Below, piece by piece: positions 21,952 to 36,741 of a DNA stretch of 64,000 nucleotides. How positions within the stretch are numbered: position 1 is the first letter of the stretch; each line of letters begins with the position of its first letter. This stretch comes from Cloeon dipterum (lineage: Eukaryota > Arthropoda > Insecta > Ephemeroptera > Baetidae). The stretch is taken from assembly GCF_949628265.1 (NCBI RefSeq), contig NC_088786.1, forward strand, positions 31,207,681 through 31,271,680. The letters run 5' to 3'. The notes below the pieces were generated by a model that ran no database searches, was not told where the DNA came from, and worked only from the letters and a program-made list of their open reading frames with translations. The position numbers were made by a program, and so were the translations under genes.

Positions 21952-24900
21952 CTGTGAAACAAAAAGTAAACGAAATTAAGCAACTTTTTCGGTTGGAAAT
22001 TTCCGGCTAATTAAACTAGCTTGAGAGCTCGCGGCAGGTCGGCTCGCTGAATACACTATTTTCGTAATTATTTACAGCTAATTAGGTCCGGTCAGGTATC
22101 AACTTTTTGTAGCCCGAACAAATTAATTAACGGCGCCGTGTTTTGTGTCCCGAAGCCGAGTTTTTGTCCGATGCCGACGAGTTGGAGCTAGCCTAAACTA
22201 ATTACCATGCTGGCTGGAAAAACAAGCACGGGGAGCGAACTAATTAGCGAGGACCCATTTCAAGGGCCAATTAAAGCCGAGGTGGAAATTTTTCGTCAAA
22301 ATAAGAATGACACGCGCCCACCTCATTGTGTACGCGGACAAAATTATATATTTATCTCTGCTCAGTGATTTTGGCCTCTTGTTTCAGAGCGACGCGTGCA
22401 GTTTCCATAATTTATGCGTTCGCAGGAAACACTCGAGAAAACAAATGTGAGATTCTCTTCCTCATATCACATAATGCATTCGCTTTGCCCCGCATCGCGC
22501 GATAAAATTCCCGGCCGCTTTGTCTCTGCGAGTTGGCCGAGAGAAAAGCTCGGAGGGAAATTATGAGTCGTCTTGAAATTTTTCGAGCCTTTCGCACACT
22601 CTTGAGTGGCACAGAGACAAGTGGGCATTGTTTCCTCCTCGCACGGCACTCTTCCAAATTATGCGCTACTCTTTTCGCGCATCACAAGCCGAGTTTCGAG
22701 TTTCTCTCACATTTCACTCTTGCACGATATGAAAAAAACTTTGTAGTAAAATGAACAAAAATTACATTTGCCAAAGTTTAAAACCAAATGTTCCCTGGCA
22801 GATATATTAATTTAAAATAATAACCGTTCATTTTTAGCCTGGTCTCGCTCTTAAGTACTGGAAATTGGCCTGAGAAGCTTTGGGCAGCCAATTAATTGGT
22901 AGAGGAAAAGCCGATTGGTTTTATTCTACATTAGTTCTGCTTTCCGCTCGTGTCGTTCGTTCTCCTGGTGGATAATAATAATTGTTGCAGTCAACTCCCA
23001 GCAGGAGCAGCAAACACACGAGTGCACAGCGCTCTCGTAAATGGGAATAGTTGCGATTTTCCGCCGCAGCTGCATTCCCAGGGCAGACGCAGAGAAGCAA
23101 TTGCGTCTCGCCGATTTACGACACTTTCGAGCAGCACCTCGAGAAATGACGACGCTTTTCCTGCGCGCGGAATTTCGCAGTTGACCGTGCCCGTTCGGGC
23201 CAACTTTTGCTATTTATCGTCGTGTCGTCGCACTGCTGAACACAAATACTTTGCAACACGAAAATAAATTATGAGCAGCAGTCGAGCAACTTCGGAAATT
23301 ACATATATACCGCACGTCTCGTCGCCGCCGCCCGATGCAACTTTCCGTCCAGCTGTAAAATTCAATTTGCCCGCCGCCAGCTCTCTCGACTCCGACGCCA
23401 AACTTTTCTATTATTTTCAACTCAGCCAGTCTTTTTATGTAGGTAAACTGCTTTTTATTCTCAGCCGGCAGTCTGCAGCATTCAATATCGCCGATTGGAA
23501 TTTAATTAATGTCTCCCTCGCGACGCTGGCAACTTTGTGCACACACTCTCCGCAGTGTAATGCCGGCTCGATCGGGCGAATTAATTGAATCATTGCAGCG
23601 GCAAAAGTTTTAAGCCGACGGCTGGAGAGGTGATAGAGTGCAGACACTTTTCACCTCCTGCTAATTCAAATCAGAATGACAGAAAAAATATCTAGCACAG
23701 TGCACGCTGATTTTTTTTTCTAACCCAATCTGTAATTTAAGCGAGAGCGATTTTTGTATTTTTATTTTTCAGAATTTATTAAAAATACATTAATTTAACG
23801 TCGTTACTTTAAATTTTTTGAATAAACCAAACCAGATAATTTATATTTTCATCTTCACAGCTCTGCAAAACAAAAAATTCAAGTATTCAGCTTTAACTGT
23901 AACATTTTTACCAACAGGAATGCTTATTGAGTAAAAAATTACTCTTTCACGCATTTGTTACAGCAAAATGTTCGTGCTCCTAGATTTAAAATTCCGCTTC
24001 GAATTCCACACCATATGCAGCACTTATGTTCGTTCCAACCGAACATTTTCCACTGCGCTGCTCGTCAGATTACTGCTGCTGCTGCTGTTGGGAAAAAGTG
24101 GAGCGCGTCACTTTTTTAAACGCGATTTCTGCGTTTGACGTGCAGGCAAATGATACTGCGCGATGCGGATCTGCCAGCAGTTCCTATTTCGGGCCGCGTG
24201 CGTTTTTTTCCACGCGGCCCGAGCAGACACAAGATCGGGAGAGAGAGCAGATACATAAATAAAAAAAGGAGAATGCTGCGAATGCGTGTGTTGTGCTTGT
24301 GTTTATCCGTATCGTGTGGCACGTTAGCCGACGCAAAAAGCGGTATTCGCATCGAAAATCGAAAGCGCGTCAAAATTGTCAACCAGTGTGCGCGCTAGTC
24401 GAATTTATTTCGCGCGTTTATTGCTCGTCTGCCGGAGAGTGAACGATAAAATTTTATTTGCAACTCTGCTCGAATAAGCGCTCGCGGCCAATTTAACAAT
24501 CAAATTTATCGAATCGCGTGGTCGGATGAATTTATTGAAAACGGCCAACGCACCTCGGATACGGATATGCGAATTGTGGTACACTGGACTGTAATGAATG
24601 TTCGGTCAATTTGTAAAATTAAATTAGAAACAATCCCATTTTAGTTCGAAATTTTTACAATTTTAAACGTCTCATTTGGAGATGGAATAAATTCGTGAAG
24701 CTTTATTGCCCTTGTTTTAATGATATTTAATACAGAATGTACGGTAATTTAATTTTATTATGAGATAGTTTTTGCGAATGCTATGAGAATTATACACGGA
24801 GTGCTTTTCCCTACGAAAATACGATTTTCGTGAATTTTAGCAATCGCACCACTTTGATAAGATAGCAATGTCAACGGAAAATAAAATTTACACCTTCACT

Positions 24901-25164
24901 CGGGGACTGGGGTGGTTCTATGAAATAATGAATTTTCCCCCTCACGAAAGTCATCATCCATCATGCTCTCGTCGCCCGCACTCCTCGATACGTTCGCAGT
25001 GAGGTACCTACTTTTTAATTTAATAAGGTAAACAAATTACCCTCCATTTGTCTTTGTAATCACATTTTTCCTGCTCGCAAAAGCAAACGAACTTGTCTTT
25101 TTTCCGAATTAAAACTTCTTGCTGTGCGGTTAATATGATTGCGTAGGTAGAGGGTGTATAAAAG

Positions 25165-25177
25165 CTCTCTCTCTCTT
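25165..25177 (+). repeat. Short CT run next to a TATAAAA
   Basis: A CT run (GA on the - strand) directly follows GTATAAAAG at 25157-25165. The pair resembles an insect promoter with GAGA-factor sites but faces the + strand, where no gene follows. Confidence 0.4.
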
Positions 25178-28100
25178 TCGCTCTTCCCGTCGAGCGACTC
25201 GGAGAATGGAACTTTATCCAACAGATTAAAAAGAAAATGAAAAAGGTCCCCGAGGCCCGTAGCAACGGGAGAATGACCGACGATTAAATTAAATGCGAAA
25301 GGAAGACGTAGGCTGCTTGACGGAGCTTTCGCCGAACAGAGGATCTACGCCGAAGCCCGTGCAACACGCGAGGCACGTGAAAACTCGCGGTTTTATTTCG
25401 GTTTGGCACGAAAATTCCGTTCTCAGGACATCAATTTCCAAGACGCTCCGATTGGGAAAATGTAAACAACCGGAGAGCGAGAGAAAGAGGACGGAAATTT
25501 TCAACGCATAAATTTCCTCTGGGTTTTCCACAAATTTTATTGCCGGAGCAAAAATTTGGCCAGCACGCAACTCCCGCTGAGAGCAACAGTTTTTATGAAG
25601 CCGTGCTCTCACACACTCGGCCGCACCACTTTCAGATAAACACATAAAACACAATATAAAAGAAGGAAAATCTCTGCGTTCACGACATTCTTCGCCGCGC
25701 GCGCGGTAATGCCGGATTAACGGTCTCCGAATGGAGCCGCGAACGATTTCCAGCTCAGCGCAAGGCTGGCGTGAGCTCTAATTTATGAAATTTTTACCCC
25801 GACCCTTTGCATTCGGCGATGTCAGCTGCAGATAAAGTGTAAATAACGTTCGCCCCGTGTAGAACAAGTCGTTTTTTCCGCCAGCTGCACTGCTGCCAGC
25901 CTCGCACTCTCCATTTGTTAGCGCGACGTGGCGTGATACACGGCATTGCTTTTTGCCCATTATACTTCGCCAGGGCCGCCCTGCTGGTTGCATACTAATC
26001 ACCGATTGCTCACGAACGTGCGCCCGCCGCCTCCGACCAATATTAACTCTGGACGCGATTTCGAATGGTCTCCGCGTGCGGCTCTTAGTTAGTTCGTTCG
26101 CGTTCGTTAGTCGGGCTCGCTGCTCATTTCACCCCTCAGATCTGCAAACTGGGGATGCGAAAATTTTCTGCTCTTCGCACGAGTCTGCCAAGCTGGTTGG
26201 CACCAAATCAAATAAGAGTTAGGCTTTTATTATTTCCGTCTCACTTTTTGGACGGCCTGTAGCTTCATTTCTTAAATGAATTCAGTCCTCATGTATTAAG
26301 ATTTTTTTCCTAACGTTAAAGTGAAAGATTACGGGACAAAAAGAGTTATTATTGAGATTTTTTGCATTAGAAAGTGGTTGATAAAGTAGTTTTTGTTTAA
26401 CCATCTAAAATATTCTAAACTCTTGCACAGTATAATCACGAGATAGCATAGAAACGTTTAAAATTCGAATTTTGCCAATTTACTTAGTGCTCGACTTCAT
26501 GTCTATTTTCGGATCATCTCGACGAGAACTTTACAACAGCGTAAGCTTTAAGACTGGACAAATCCTTGCTACGAAATAAATTTAAAAAGCATTGAAACAT
26601 AGCAGCCAATTTCCTAATATTTTGCAGTGCTATATTTATGGCTATATTTTGCATCGACAATTTAAATGATGGCATCAAGGATTTTTCTGTCTTTGGCAGT
26701 ATTTCTCTTTTTTAATTAAAGCCAGTTTTAAATAAATTTGGTATAAAATTTAAGATCATATATTGTATTATCTGTTTGGTCAGCAAGAAATCCAAAGACG
26801 AGAATTAAATTAAAATGAATCGAATAAATAAAATAAAATCAAATGCTCAGGACACCATAATTACTATTGTTTTGTTTTTATTTTTTATCTGTGTTCTTAT
26901 TGTTATATAGCAAACAACTGAACAATGAGCATGAAATTAAATGGACACCACTTTCAAGCAAATTGTGATTTTTGTGATACATAAAAAGCCAACACCTAAA
27001 CACCAAATAGTATGCCTTAAAATGCTTCTGGAACGAATTTGTTGTTATTTTTCGCTAAAATATTATCCTTTTGAGTAGTTTAAAGAGGTGCACAAGTGGA
27101 CCCTTTCCAGCCGATGTCTCAATGGCATGGCAACAAGAGCGAGTGTCGAGACTGTCGAGAGCTTCAGGAGCGCCGGCAAGCAGAAATATTCTTGCCACGT
27201 GACGGAATTCATCAGTGTGAGTGGCCGGCGCAAGGCGAATGTGCACGTGCAGAAAAGAAAAGCACCTAGAGCTAATATTTTTCGCCGGGCCGTTGAAAAG
27301 AATCCGCCGAGTGAAAATAACTGCTCGCTGGGCCGAAATCGATGTGGCAAGAAGAAGTGGCGGCGCGCTGTTTTTATCGCGCGCGGGAGCAAGTTTGTTG
27401 CTAGCAGCATAATAATCGCGCGAGCGCGCTACTCCATTTAAATTTCAATAAAGAGCCCCCCGTGAGCACGCTCTCGGCTCGAGCACACACACCAATAAAC
27501 CCTTTCTTATCGCTACTGCTGCTGCGAAAATAAGCCACAAATCTGTCGACCCGACAACAATTGAGAGCCGGCAAAAACCGACTTTCCGCAGGCGCTGCGC
27601 CTGAAAAGGAAACACGGCTCTTTTTCTATTCCGCGGATTTGTCTTTTTTGCTACTTGCGATCTATCAAAAACTTATCCACTCAGCCTCAGCTGCGCTCGA
27701 GTTTCGAGTGTGAATAATGGACCATCATTTCTCGCCGATTTCGTCATTTAAACCGGCAAAAAACCAAACGCCGTTCAATGTGACCACTTGGCAAATAGCT
27801 TTTGCACTGTTTTGGTCTCATGCTTCGTTCGGAAACGGCAGCCAAAGTTCACGCAGACGGGTACTCTTTGCAGTGTGCGTGATTGGTAGCACAAAGGCCT
27901 GCTGGTTTGCCACGGGTCCCGTGGTCATTATTTGTGTTTTCGGAGCTCATTTGCAGGCAGCTTTGAATTTGCGGTCGTAGTTGTTGTTGTTTGTGATTGG
28001 GCGCCCGGCACTTTGAATATTGAGCACAGACCCTCCGAATGCGCCGAGCTTGAAAAGCCGCATTAGCGTTTGTGTTCCGCCTGCCTCTTTCAATGAGCCG

Positions 28101-28569
28101 CAGAAATAATCGCTCGTTTTTGTGCCTGTAAAACCCAGCAGTATCGATTTATTTAAATTTTTTACTCATCCAAAAAGTGCCAGCGGAGAAAACAAAATTT
28201 TGCAGTGATGAAAAAGTTTGATTTGTTTGCACGGCTTCGCTACACCGTGCAAATAATTTCTAACTAACCGCGAGTCGACTCGGTTTCCGCAAATAAATCT
28301 GCATTAATGCACTCGACTTCGCAATTTCCTTCTCTGTCGGCGTGGTGCAGCGCAGATGGATGAAAATTCCAATCACAACCTTTGTTGCAAATGCCGTAAA
28401 ATTAGAAAAACAAATTGCAAAAAGCGACGTCTCGTCCGTTGCTCGATATGCGCATCGGGAAGTGCAATCAATTTCCTACCGCCTGCATGCTCGCTGCTCT
28501 CTCCCTGCACGCTGAAAACATTCGCAATTTCCGATCAATTTGCATTTCTAATTCCGCACGGCGAATTAC

Positions 28570-28618
28570 CTGCCAGGCAGAGACGGGCGTCGAACCCGCG
28601 ACAGGTGCATCTTTTCTC
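28570..28618 (-). repeat. tRNA-like T-arm (B-box) fragment
   Basis: The - strand reads GCGGGTTCGACGCCCGT, which folds as a 5-bp T-stem with a TTCGACG loop. CTCTGCC follows, like an acceptor end. No matching D-arm or anticodon arm is seen, so it is not an intact tRNA. It may be a relic of a tRNA or a tRNA-derived SINE. A second B-box of the same orientation lies near 62935. Confidence 0.35.
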
Positions 28619-31600
28619 TCTCGCTCGCTCTCCGCGGGGCGCAATAAATTTGCTCTGCTGGTTGCATACTAACGAAGCGGCGATCGCACGTGAGTGCTCG
28701 TGCTTTTATTGAGCAGCCGGCGCATAATGCACCGCACGCAGCGGCTAATTGCTGGGTGCATTATTAACGGCCTCGCCGGGCATTACTCGCACAGGTGCAA
28801 TTAATCCAAGCGAGATATGCAATAATATCGATCACTGCCACGGGATTAATCGATTCAAATTGTCCGCTGGGTTCCCAACTGACAATTTATTGCTAAACCT
28901 GTTGGGTTCATTTGAATGGAGGTATTCATTGTTTAATTTAACAAGTAGTATTTTTATTGTTTTGCCAGCGTTCGATCAAACAGAATTTTAAAGTTAATTA
29001 ATTTGGGAAAAATTGATTCGGACCTATTAAAGACCGCCAAGTCACCTCATTAGTAGCATGTCTTCAACCGAACCAGGCTTCCTTCTTGTGGACAGAAATA
29101 TTTGCACAAAAACAACTATTAATCTCCCCAGGACCGAAATGGCTTTAGTACTGATAAGATTAGTTCGGTAGCAAGTGAATTATCTTCTAAGGAGGTCTTC
29201 CGCAAGAATAATGAACGCCTGAGTGGCCTTACACGTGTTTTGTGCAGCTGGCCGCGCGCGTGTTTCTCGAATTCAAGTCTCGAGCTTGAGAGTACTCTGA
29301 AAATGACGAATTGATGCAGCAGCGAAGCGACCGAAAATAATAAAGCTGCTCCTCCTTTTGTTGGAATGCACCGCACTCAAGGGTCGCGTCTCGAGACTTC
29401 TTCTCTGCGAAATCAATCACTGTCTTGCCGACGAAATCCTTGCCCGGCTCCTCCCTTGTCCGAAAACAACCACTCCGCTGGCTCCTCTTATCTTATCGAG
29501 CCGAAATAATTATGCTGCGCACTCTCGAGCAACATTTTCATTAATTTGGCCCCTTGGCGGAGCCGGCCGAGAATCAATAAACAAAACACCAGCCCATTAG
29601 TGCGGAGAGGAAAAAGTGTGCTCGAGACTTTCCTGCACCTGTCCCTCTTGATATATCACCGCGTGCGCGTCCGAGCCCCCTGCACCCTCCTCCACGGAGG
29701 CTGCAGGGGATGTTGTTGCCGAAATGATTATGATATCCGCCGCCGCCGTCGACGACAGCCGCTCACTGTTGTTTTGCATGAACAAATAATTTATCAGCGG
29801 CGGATCATTAACAGCAGCCGCGAGCGGAATTCCCAGCAGAGCAGCGTCTTCTCGAGGCCTGGGTGGGTGCGGATAATTGAGCGGATTTTTGCACATCAAG
29901 ATTTCGCATTTCTGCGCCATAAAGCATGCGAGGCGGTTTTATGGCTTGGGCGCGCGCTCCGGATTTCGGTTTTTAGTGCAGACGCGTCTTCGCATGAGAG
30001 ATTGCTGCGGAGACTTGAGTTATTTACAGCTGCTATGCAAATTTTCCGGCGTCCTGCTACAAACAGAAGAAAGATAAAATGCACCCTGGATTGGACGGGT
30101 GTAAAAAGGTCAACAACAGACTCGAAATTGCTGTCATTAAACCAGCTTGACTCTCCAATTTTCGCCGAGGGTGATGCAATTACCGGAAATTGCACTCGAG
30201 TTTCCTTGTTTACACGGCCTAAATCGAGATTTCCGGGGGAAAAACTGTCTTGCTTTCATTGGAACGCGTCTCGAACTTTAACATTTTGCGCGAGCTGCCT
30301 CTGACACTGACGAAAAGCGCGCCTCGTCGAATTCCGCCCGTTCCGAGGCAACACAACACACACCCTTGCCTAGCCGCGAACATGCAAGTTATATCATATA
30401 CAGTTGGTGCGCTCGCTCATTGTGCATGTACGGCATGGGAACGCGCATGTATTTATGGTCGGCTGCTGTAATTACACGCGATTCATTATTAAGCAAAGAG
30501 GAGAGTATGTACGTATGTATCCGAGCGAGAGATGCTTAATCCAGAACAATGGCGGATGATTCTATGAATAAATCAACCCGGTACATCGGATGCGGAGCGG
30601 CAAAAAGGAGGGCGGCGAGGGGAGGGCGCTGTTAATGCTGCCGCAAAATATGGAAATAATAAATATTTGACGGTGCGAATTGCCAAGTGAGCGAGTTGCT
30701 CGCGTGCGCGCATTATTGTGCGTTTGCATGGAGTGTGTGGGTGCTCTGCTCGGCGCCTTCGGTACTTATTCAGCCGAAGAAGGCACTAATGGAGCTTTCG
30801 TACCCCATCCCGCCGCGAGCTTTTAATTAGCAGGCTAATTCATGTTTAATTCAGTCAGTCGCGCGTGCAACTTCGCACACATGCACACAACAAATCCAAA
30901 TTTCCGCTCCCGACACGCGATCTTCGAGGGTTGGTCTTTGAATAGTGCGGCTGACGACAAGCGTCTTCACAGTCAGTGCACTCATCCAGAAATGTTAATT
31001 AATTTCTTAACATTTTGGGATTATTCCAATATTACAACGATGCGTACTTAAAAAAATACATCTTGTAAAAGAATTAAAATATTATCGTGCACATCCACCC
31101 TTGCATAAAAATGAGCCAAAACTTGCAAAACGCAATCCGGCCCGGACTTTTATGAGGATAATGTAATGGTTGGAAAATTAAAAGGAAAGGGGCCGTTATT
31201 CCACACATTTTAAAACAGTTGAAAAGTATTCTCCGTCACAAAACGCGGATTTCGAGGGTGTCTTCCATTCCTGAGTGGCGGTGGATTTGGATTGAGTGAT
31301 AAAACTGGAAACTATAGTTACACAGTAGCATCAGCTGGCGGTAGGAATTCGCGCACTAAAAGTTTCGCCCTCTCCTCCGCGTCTCGGCTGCATAATAAAA
31401 TCGTTTTTATTATCATAAGCAATACACGAGCCATTACAAAATTGCGGTCATTAGCAGTAAAAAAGTTTTTTACTGCCTCGCCAACATAGAGCGTCGCTGG
31501 CTGGCGGAACGGTGCAGTTTTTTAATTTCTGTCGCGGCCGAAGAAATCGCGTGACTTTGGGCGAGAGAAAAAAGTCTAACACGAATCCACGCGTGTCAAC

Positions 31601-34600
31601 CCCTTGGGGTGAGGCATCAATATTCATGATGGTACACACGTTCGGGGGACGCAGGCAGTGAGCTTACTTCCTCCATTTTTGCAAAACGCGCTCGATTTTA
31701 TAGCGCTCTTTAGCCGAGAGAGGGCGGCAAATACGCAGCATATGCTAATGCTTTTATTGCATATTTTTATTATGATAATATTGCCGAGCGCAATATGAGC
31801 ACTTGAGTGATTCGGCGGGGGCGGCTCCAGCCCCCGCCGAGCGCGTGCTGCAGCTCTTTTACGGCCGCCGCGTATAGGAAACACATTTGACGCTCGCTCG
31901 CTCGCTCGCAGAGATGCAACTTTTTACGATCGCGCGACATTATAGCGAGAGGCGCATTAACCCTTTTCCCTGGGCTGAGACGCTCGTTAAGTGACGAAAG
32001 ATGCAACTTTTTTATCAGCGATTTGCATCCGCCTCTGCTGCACGTGCCTTCAGACCCTCGTGCTAATTAATTAAAAACTGTTGCCGGCGGACGTGGCCGG
32101 CCGGGCGAAAAGAAAGAGGCCGGCTTGATTGGAAAAGTTGGCAGGAAAGGAGAAAGCCGAGCGAGCGGTGTACGAAAGAAACTGTTGGCGTCATTGATTA
32201 ATTTATTGCCCGCGAAACCACACGCTTGAGGAATTTTGCAGCACAAAAAGAGTTCAAAGAGAAATACCCGGCGTAAACTCGACGGTTTGTTTTTCGTACA
32301 GAACACATAATACCAGCAGGAGAAGTGTGTTTTGCTGTTTTATTTTCTTGCAAGAACGCCCACTAAACTTCTGACGTGACTTTTCAGTTCAAAAAGGGTG
32401 AAAGAGAAGCCGCAAATGTGGGCAAAGTTAAAACAGTTTACTTTTATCGATGTAAATAGGGCACTATATGCTTCGATGCTAAAGGAAAGTGAACCATAAT
32501 ATAATTTGTAGCATGCTGACCACGAAGCACTGCAAACAACTACTAAATTCTAGGTTTTTTTTAAGTTTAGTAAGTTAACATTTTTTTTTGATAAATTTGA
32601 CTTCTTTGCGCAAGTCTGAAAACATAAATAGATTCTGGTACATGAAAAGCTCGTTTAAAAGATTGACGAGAAATATTGTTTTCTGGGTTGTAACATTTTT
32701 AGACAGTGCTCTTAAGGTCGTTGGGAGACGACGTAACTTTAATTAGTTCAAATTTGCGCGTTAAGTTAAGAGTTTTGGCAAGGCAAAGGCGCCTGCCAGT
32801 CACGCGGGTTGCCAGGCAGACAGACAAACAACGCAAAGAGTGCGCGGCGCGCGTTAATCTTGGCTGCAAAGGGCAAAGGTCTGTGCGATGCAAATACGGC
32901 CGCAAGACGCCCGTTTCCGGCGCTGCGGGGGCCTCCTCGGGACACTCTGCCGGGGCTAAACGGCCATTTTGGGAGGCATTAATATTAATTCCAAGGGCGG
33001 CGTCATCAATTTGGTGCCAAACTTCACATTCTCGCCATCGCTCCGGCCGTGCAGACAGCTTAATGTGCATGCAGGGCAGGCAGCTCGAGGCAGGCCGACG
33101 ACTTGAATTATTTAGACCAGCCGGGCTGGCTGCTCGTGCGCGTCTCTCCATCATGCTTAATTGATATCAGCCAGATTAGCGCCGCTCGAGGGCCGCGTTT
33201 AATTACACACCATGCGAGCCGAGTTGTATGCAAAAGACGCCAGCCCCGTCGGCCGCCGCGTTCGCTCGCTCCTCCGGAGACGCCGCAATCGATAACACAT
33301 ACACACACCATCGACACCTATGTTGCTGTCAGCAGCGCACGCCTACTCGTCGTCTACACTATGATCCAACGCGCTCGATATGCAAATTCGCCGAATTCGC
33401 ACGCTCCCGACGCCACGTGGGGGCGAGCTGAAATTTCATTAACCCCAGCCTGTTGTCATGGTAAATTTAGACAGTGTCGAGTCAATTTAAACTTGACAGC
33501 AGATTGACAAAAGAATAATAAACTTTGCGAAGAGTTTAATTTATTTTTGAATAAATAATGAGCATAAAATAAATATTTTCTACAAACAAATCTGAAAGCT
33601 AGAGCACCGTTGGTATTTTCGTAATCGGCAACAGCGTTGAAAATGTATTCTGGACAAAGAAAGCGGCCTGTACATTATGACGTCACCCCTGCATCAGTAG
33701 CAAAGATCAAGATGCGCTAACTCTTGCCGTGATTGTTGGACTGATTTTTGGATTTTTTCCTATCGCCATAGCTAATTTTTAATATCCAAGCAAATAAAAA
33801 AAATATTCAAACAGAACATCCAGAGCAACGGCCGTGTTGTGTCTTTACTGACGACTCTCTTTTTCCAGAACTGCAAATACAGAATGTTTTTTCAATGTCC
33901 TTGCGTCCTTAAAGTAAAAAAAACTTGTTTGATAGTTAAATTTTTTATATTAAACCGGATTACAGTATTTAATCTTTGATTAAAAGCCCTCTCCGTTGAA
34001 TCTGTTGTTGGCGAGAGAAAATTAATTTCCGTTCCTGAAGATATGGAGTGTCATTAGCAGGAGTTCCATTTGAAATAGACCGATTTAGCGCCGTTTTTCA
34101 CGTCCCCTCCTCAAAGGCTCATTTCTCATTCGCAAACCGCAGAAGGAATCAAGACACACGCACTGGCGAATCTATTCGCATCGTCGCGAAGTTTGTCACC
34201 GCGCGCGCGGCGGAATCGATCGGCTCTCTTCTCAATTGCCTTACTTATGCTGCACGCGGCGAAAGGGGCTTCCGCGTGCCGGCGGGGGAAATGAAGCTTT
34301 CGAGTGGGCACTTTTTGTCGCCGGGGACTATTGTCTGATAAGGGGGTCTTTCAAGATAAATGGCGGTTTGCCGAGCTTCTCTTGGCGCCTTGTCTCTAGG
34401 CCACAGCTAATCACCATAGAATGTGATCCGAGGTCACAGGCTGCGGTAATTAATACGATTATATATGATTCACTCATTTAGCACTGGCGGCGGAAGTGCA
34501 CTACAAATCGCACTTGCAGATTAGTATTATGCAAAACTCGCAATGAACAGTTATTCAAAAGCAATAAAACGCCAATTACTAGCAGTATCGTCAATAACGG

Positions 34601-36741
34601 CAAATTCGCGTCGGTCCATAATCGTAAAGCGTGCGCCAAACGGGCTGGCGGTTCGATTCGCCAGCGCATTTTCCCTATCATTGAATTAAACTGAGATCAC
34701 ACAAGCATCAGCAGGAGCCGGAGCGCGATGCAATTCGAATCAATGGCAGTTTCCGGCACTAATTCCTTTTTAAAGCAGCCGGCTTCGCAGCTTCCGATGC
34801 ACTGCCTGCTGCCGTGTGCATAAATTAAAATCAATTACCGTGCGAGTCAGCGGGAAATTCGCTCGGCCGGCGACTTTGCGACGCAAACAGCCCGTGTCCA
34901 AACAAATAAATCCCCTGGCTACGTGTGTAATTGCAGCGAGGGCCGAAAGGAATAAATTGCAGAATGCACCTAGCTCGGCAATTAAGCCCCTCTTGTCCGC
35001 CTGCGCCTGCAGTACGTCGATGCAGCGCGGCAAACTCTCCGTTATTGTATGTGTTATCCGGCTGTTCTGTGCGGATGAGATATTGTTAATAGCGGCCGTT
35101 ATGCCCGTTTTATCTGCATAGATAGGACAATTCTCTCTCCCGCGGCGCTGCTCCGTTCTTGCATAATTGATTGCAAAATGCCCCCCGCTGACCGCTTTTG
35201 CCGACGCATGCACGGATTATATTTTGATCAAGTGCCGTCCACCGTGCATTGTCTTTTTATTTTAATTGCGTAATGTGAGCTTGCCGGGATTAGTCCGGTA
35301 CGTACATACATTTTCCGACTCGCGCTGCGCGGTGAATTATCGCGCCCACGGCGCCTAGCTTTATTAAATTTCAGTCTCGGCTCTTTTGCATGAACGGTTG
35401 ACACTTTTCACGACGGATAAGTTTCACACGGGGGATGTGACGACAGGGTCGAAATTATTACTGTTAAAGAAGTGTGTAGTTTTAAAACGCAATGCTTTTA
35501 TTACTTCTAGCCGATATTTCTTTGCTGGAAATTATCTGATTCTTAATTTATTTCATGTAAGGTTTTAGCTGAACCCTTCTACTATCTACAAGTGCCCTTT
35601 GAGGGCGGCAGTGTATAAGTTATTTCTGGCTGGTAGCGGAAATCAGCAATATTGACCCCGAGACTTCATATTTTCTGCCTCGCTCTGTATTTTGGCCGTG
35701 CTGAACTTTCGCCTTCAGTCTTTGTTCTTTGAAATAAGCGAGGGCGGAGTTGCCTTGTCGAGGACTCGAGACGCTGCGAAACTTGTCCTTTCAGACCCAA
35801 CTCTGCGTCATATATATTTCCACCCTCTTTGCTTCTCTCCGAAAAGCACAACAAATGAATAATTAAATTCAACAATTTCAAGGAAAGTTGGCAGGCGCGG
35901 TGTGAGCGAGCGGCGAAAAAATAAAAATAGAGGAAACGAAAGAAGAAACATTTACTCGTGCAGCTGTTTATAACCGCAAAAGCATCTTTGTACTGCTCTG
36001 GTGCCATGGCGTAATTTATGCGTTGTCACGTACGCGCCGAAACGCAATAACACAAACTTTATTCCGATCGTTTCCGCACGAGACTCGGCGTTTTCATTAT
36101 ATTTTTATTTCCTTCGTTCCGGATTTAATGTCACACACAGCGGCGGCGCGCAGCTTTGCGGTTTGGGGTTTAATGTGCTCGCAAATCCCGGCGTCTTCTT
36201 TTATTCATTTATCATGCCGCTGATCATCCGCCCACCACGGCGACCTCGCCGGCTCAAGAGAGCTTCTTACCCCGTCTTATTTTTATTGACTACAAAGGCC
36301 GTTTTATTGCGGCGGGACGCGCAAGAGAATATGGAGGAGTAAATATGTCCAGGGTGGAGCAAAAAGCAAGGAGACACTGCTGCCGGCGCTTTGACAGACA
36401 GGGCAATTAAGTCGTTGCGGAGGCGAGCGCCACCAAGAGCAGACCAAGTTTCGTCTCTTTGCAAAATGACAGTTTATTTATACGCGTTTCTTTGCCATGA
36501 GAAAAAGTCTGCGCTGCCTGTGCCTCGTCATCTTTCCAGCCGACAGGAACAATAGACGCCTTCTTGATCCATTCCGATCACAAAGATATCTATAGGCGAA
36601 CAGTACCAAATGACCTGTCTATTTACGAATTTCTTCGAAAAACTGGCAATGAAAATAGCCACTGAATGCGGGCTGTATATTATACACGGAAGACACGGTC
36701 GTTGAAAGTTTTTATCCGCAAAACACGATTTCATTCTTACC

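Noticed and set aside
25155..25180. TATAAAAG plus CT run as a promoter on the + strand
   Set aside because: No gene on the + strand follows it. The orientation is against orb2, so it is listed only as a repeat.
28570..28670. A functional tRNA gene on the - strand
   Set aside because: Only the T-arm and part of an acceptor-like end are present. No D-arm, anticodon arm or matching 5' acceptor strand could be placed.
29546..30304. A 252-codon + strand open frame inside the intron
   Set aside because: Its composition is Arg/Ser/Cys-rich without domain motifs, a second frame is open on the other strand over the same bases, and no splice or promoter context supports it. Chance frames of this size are possible in CpG-rich DNA.
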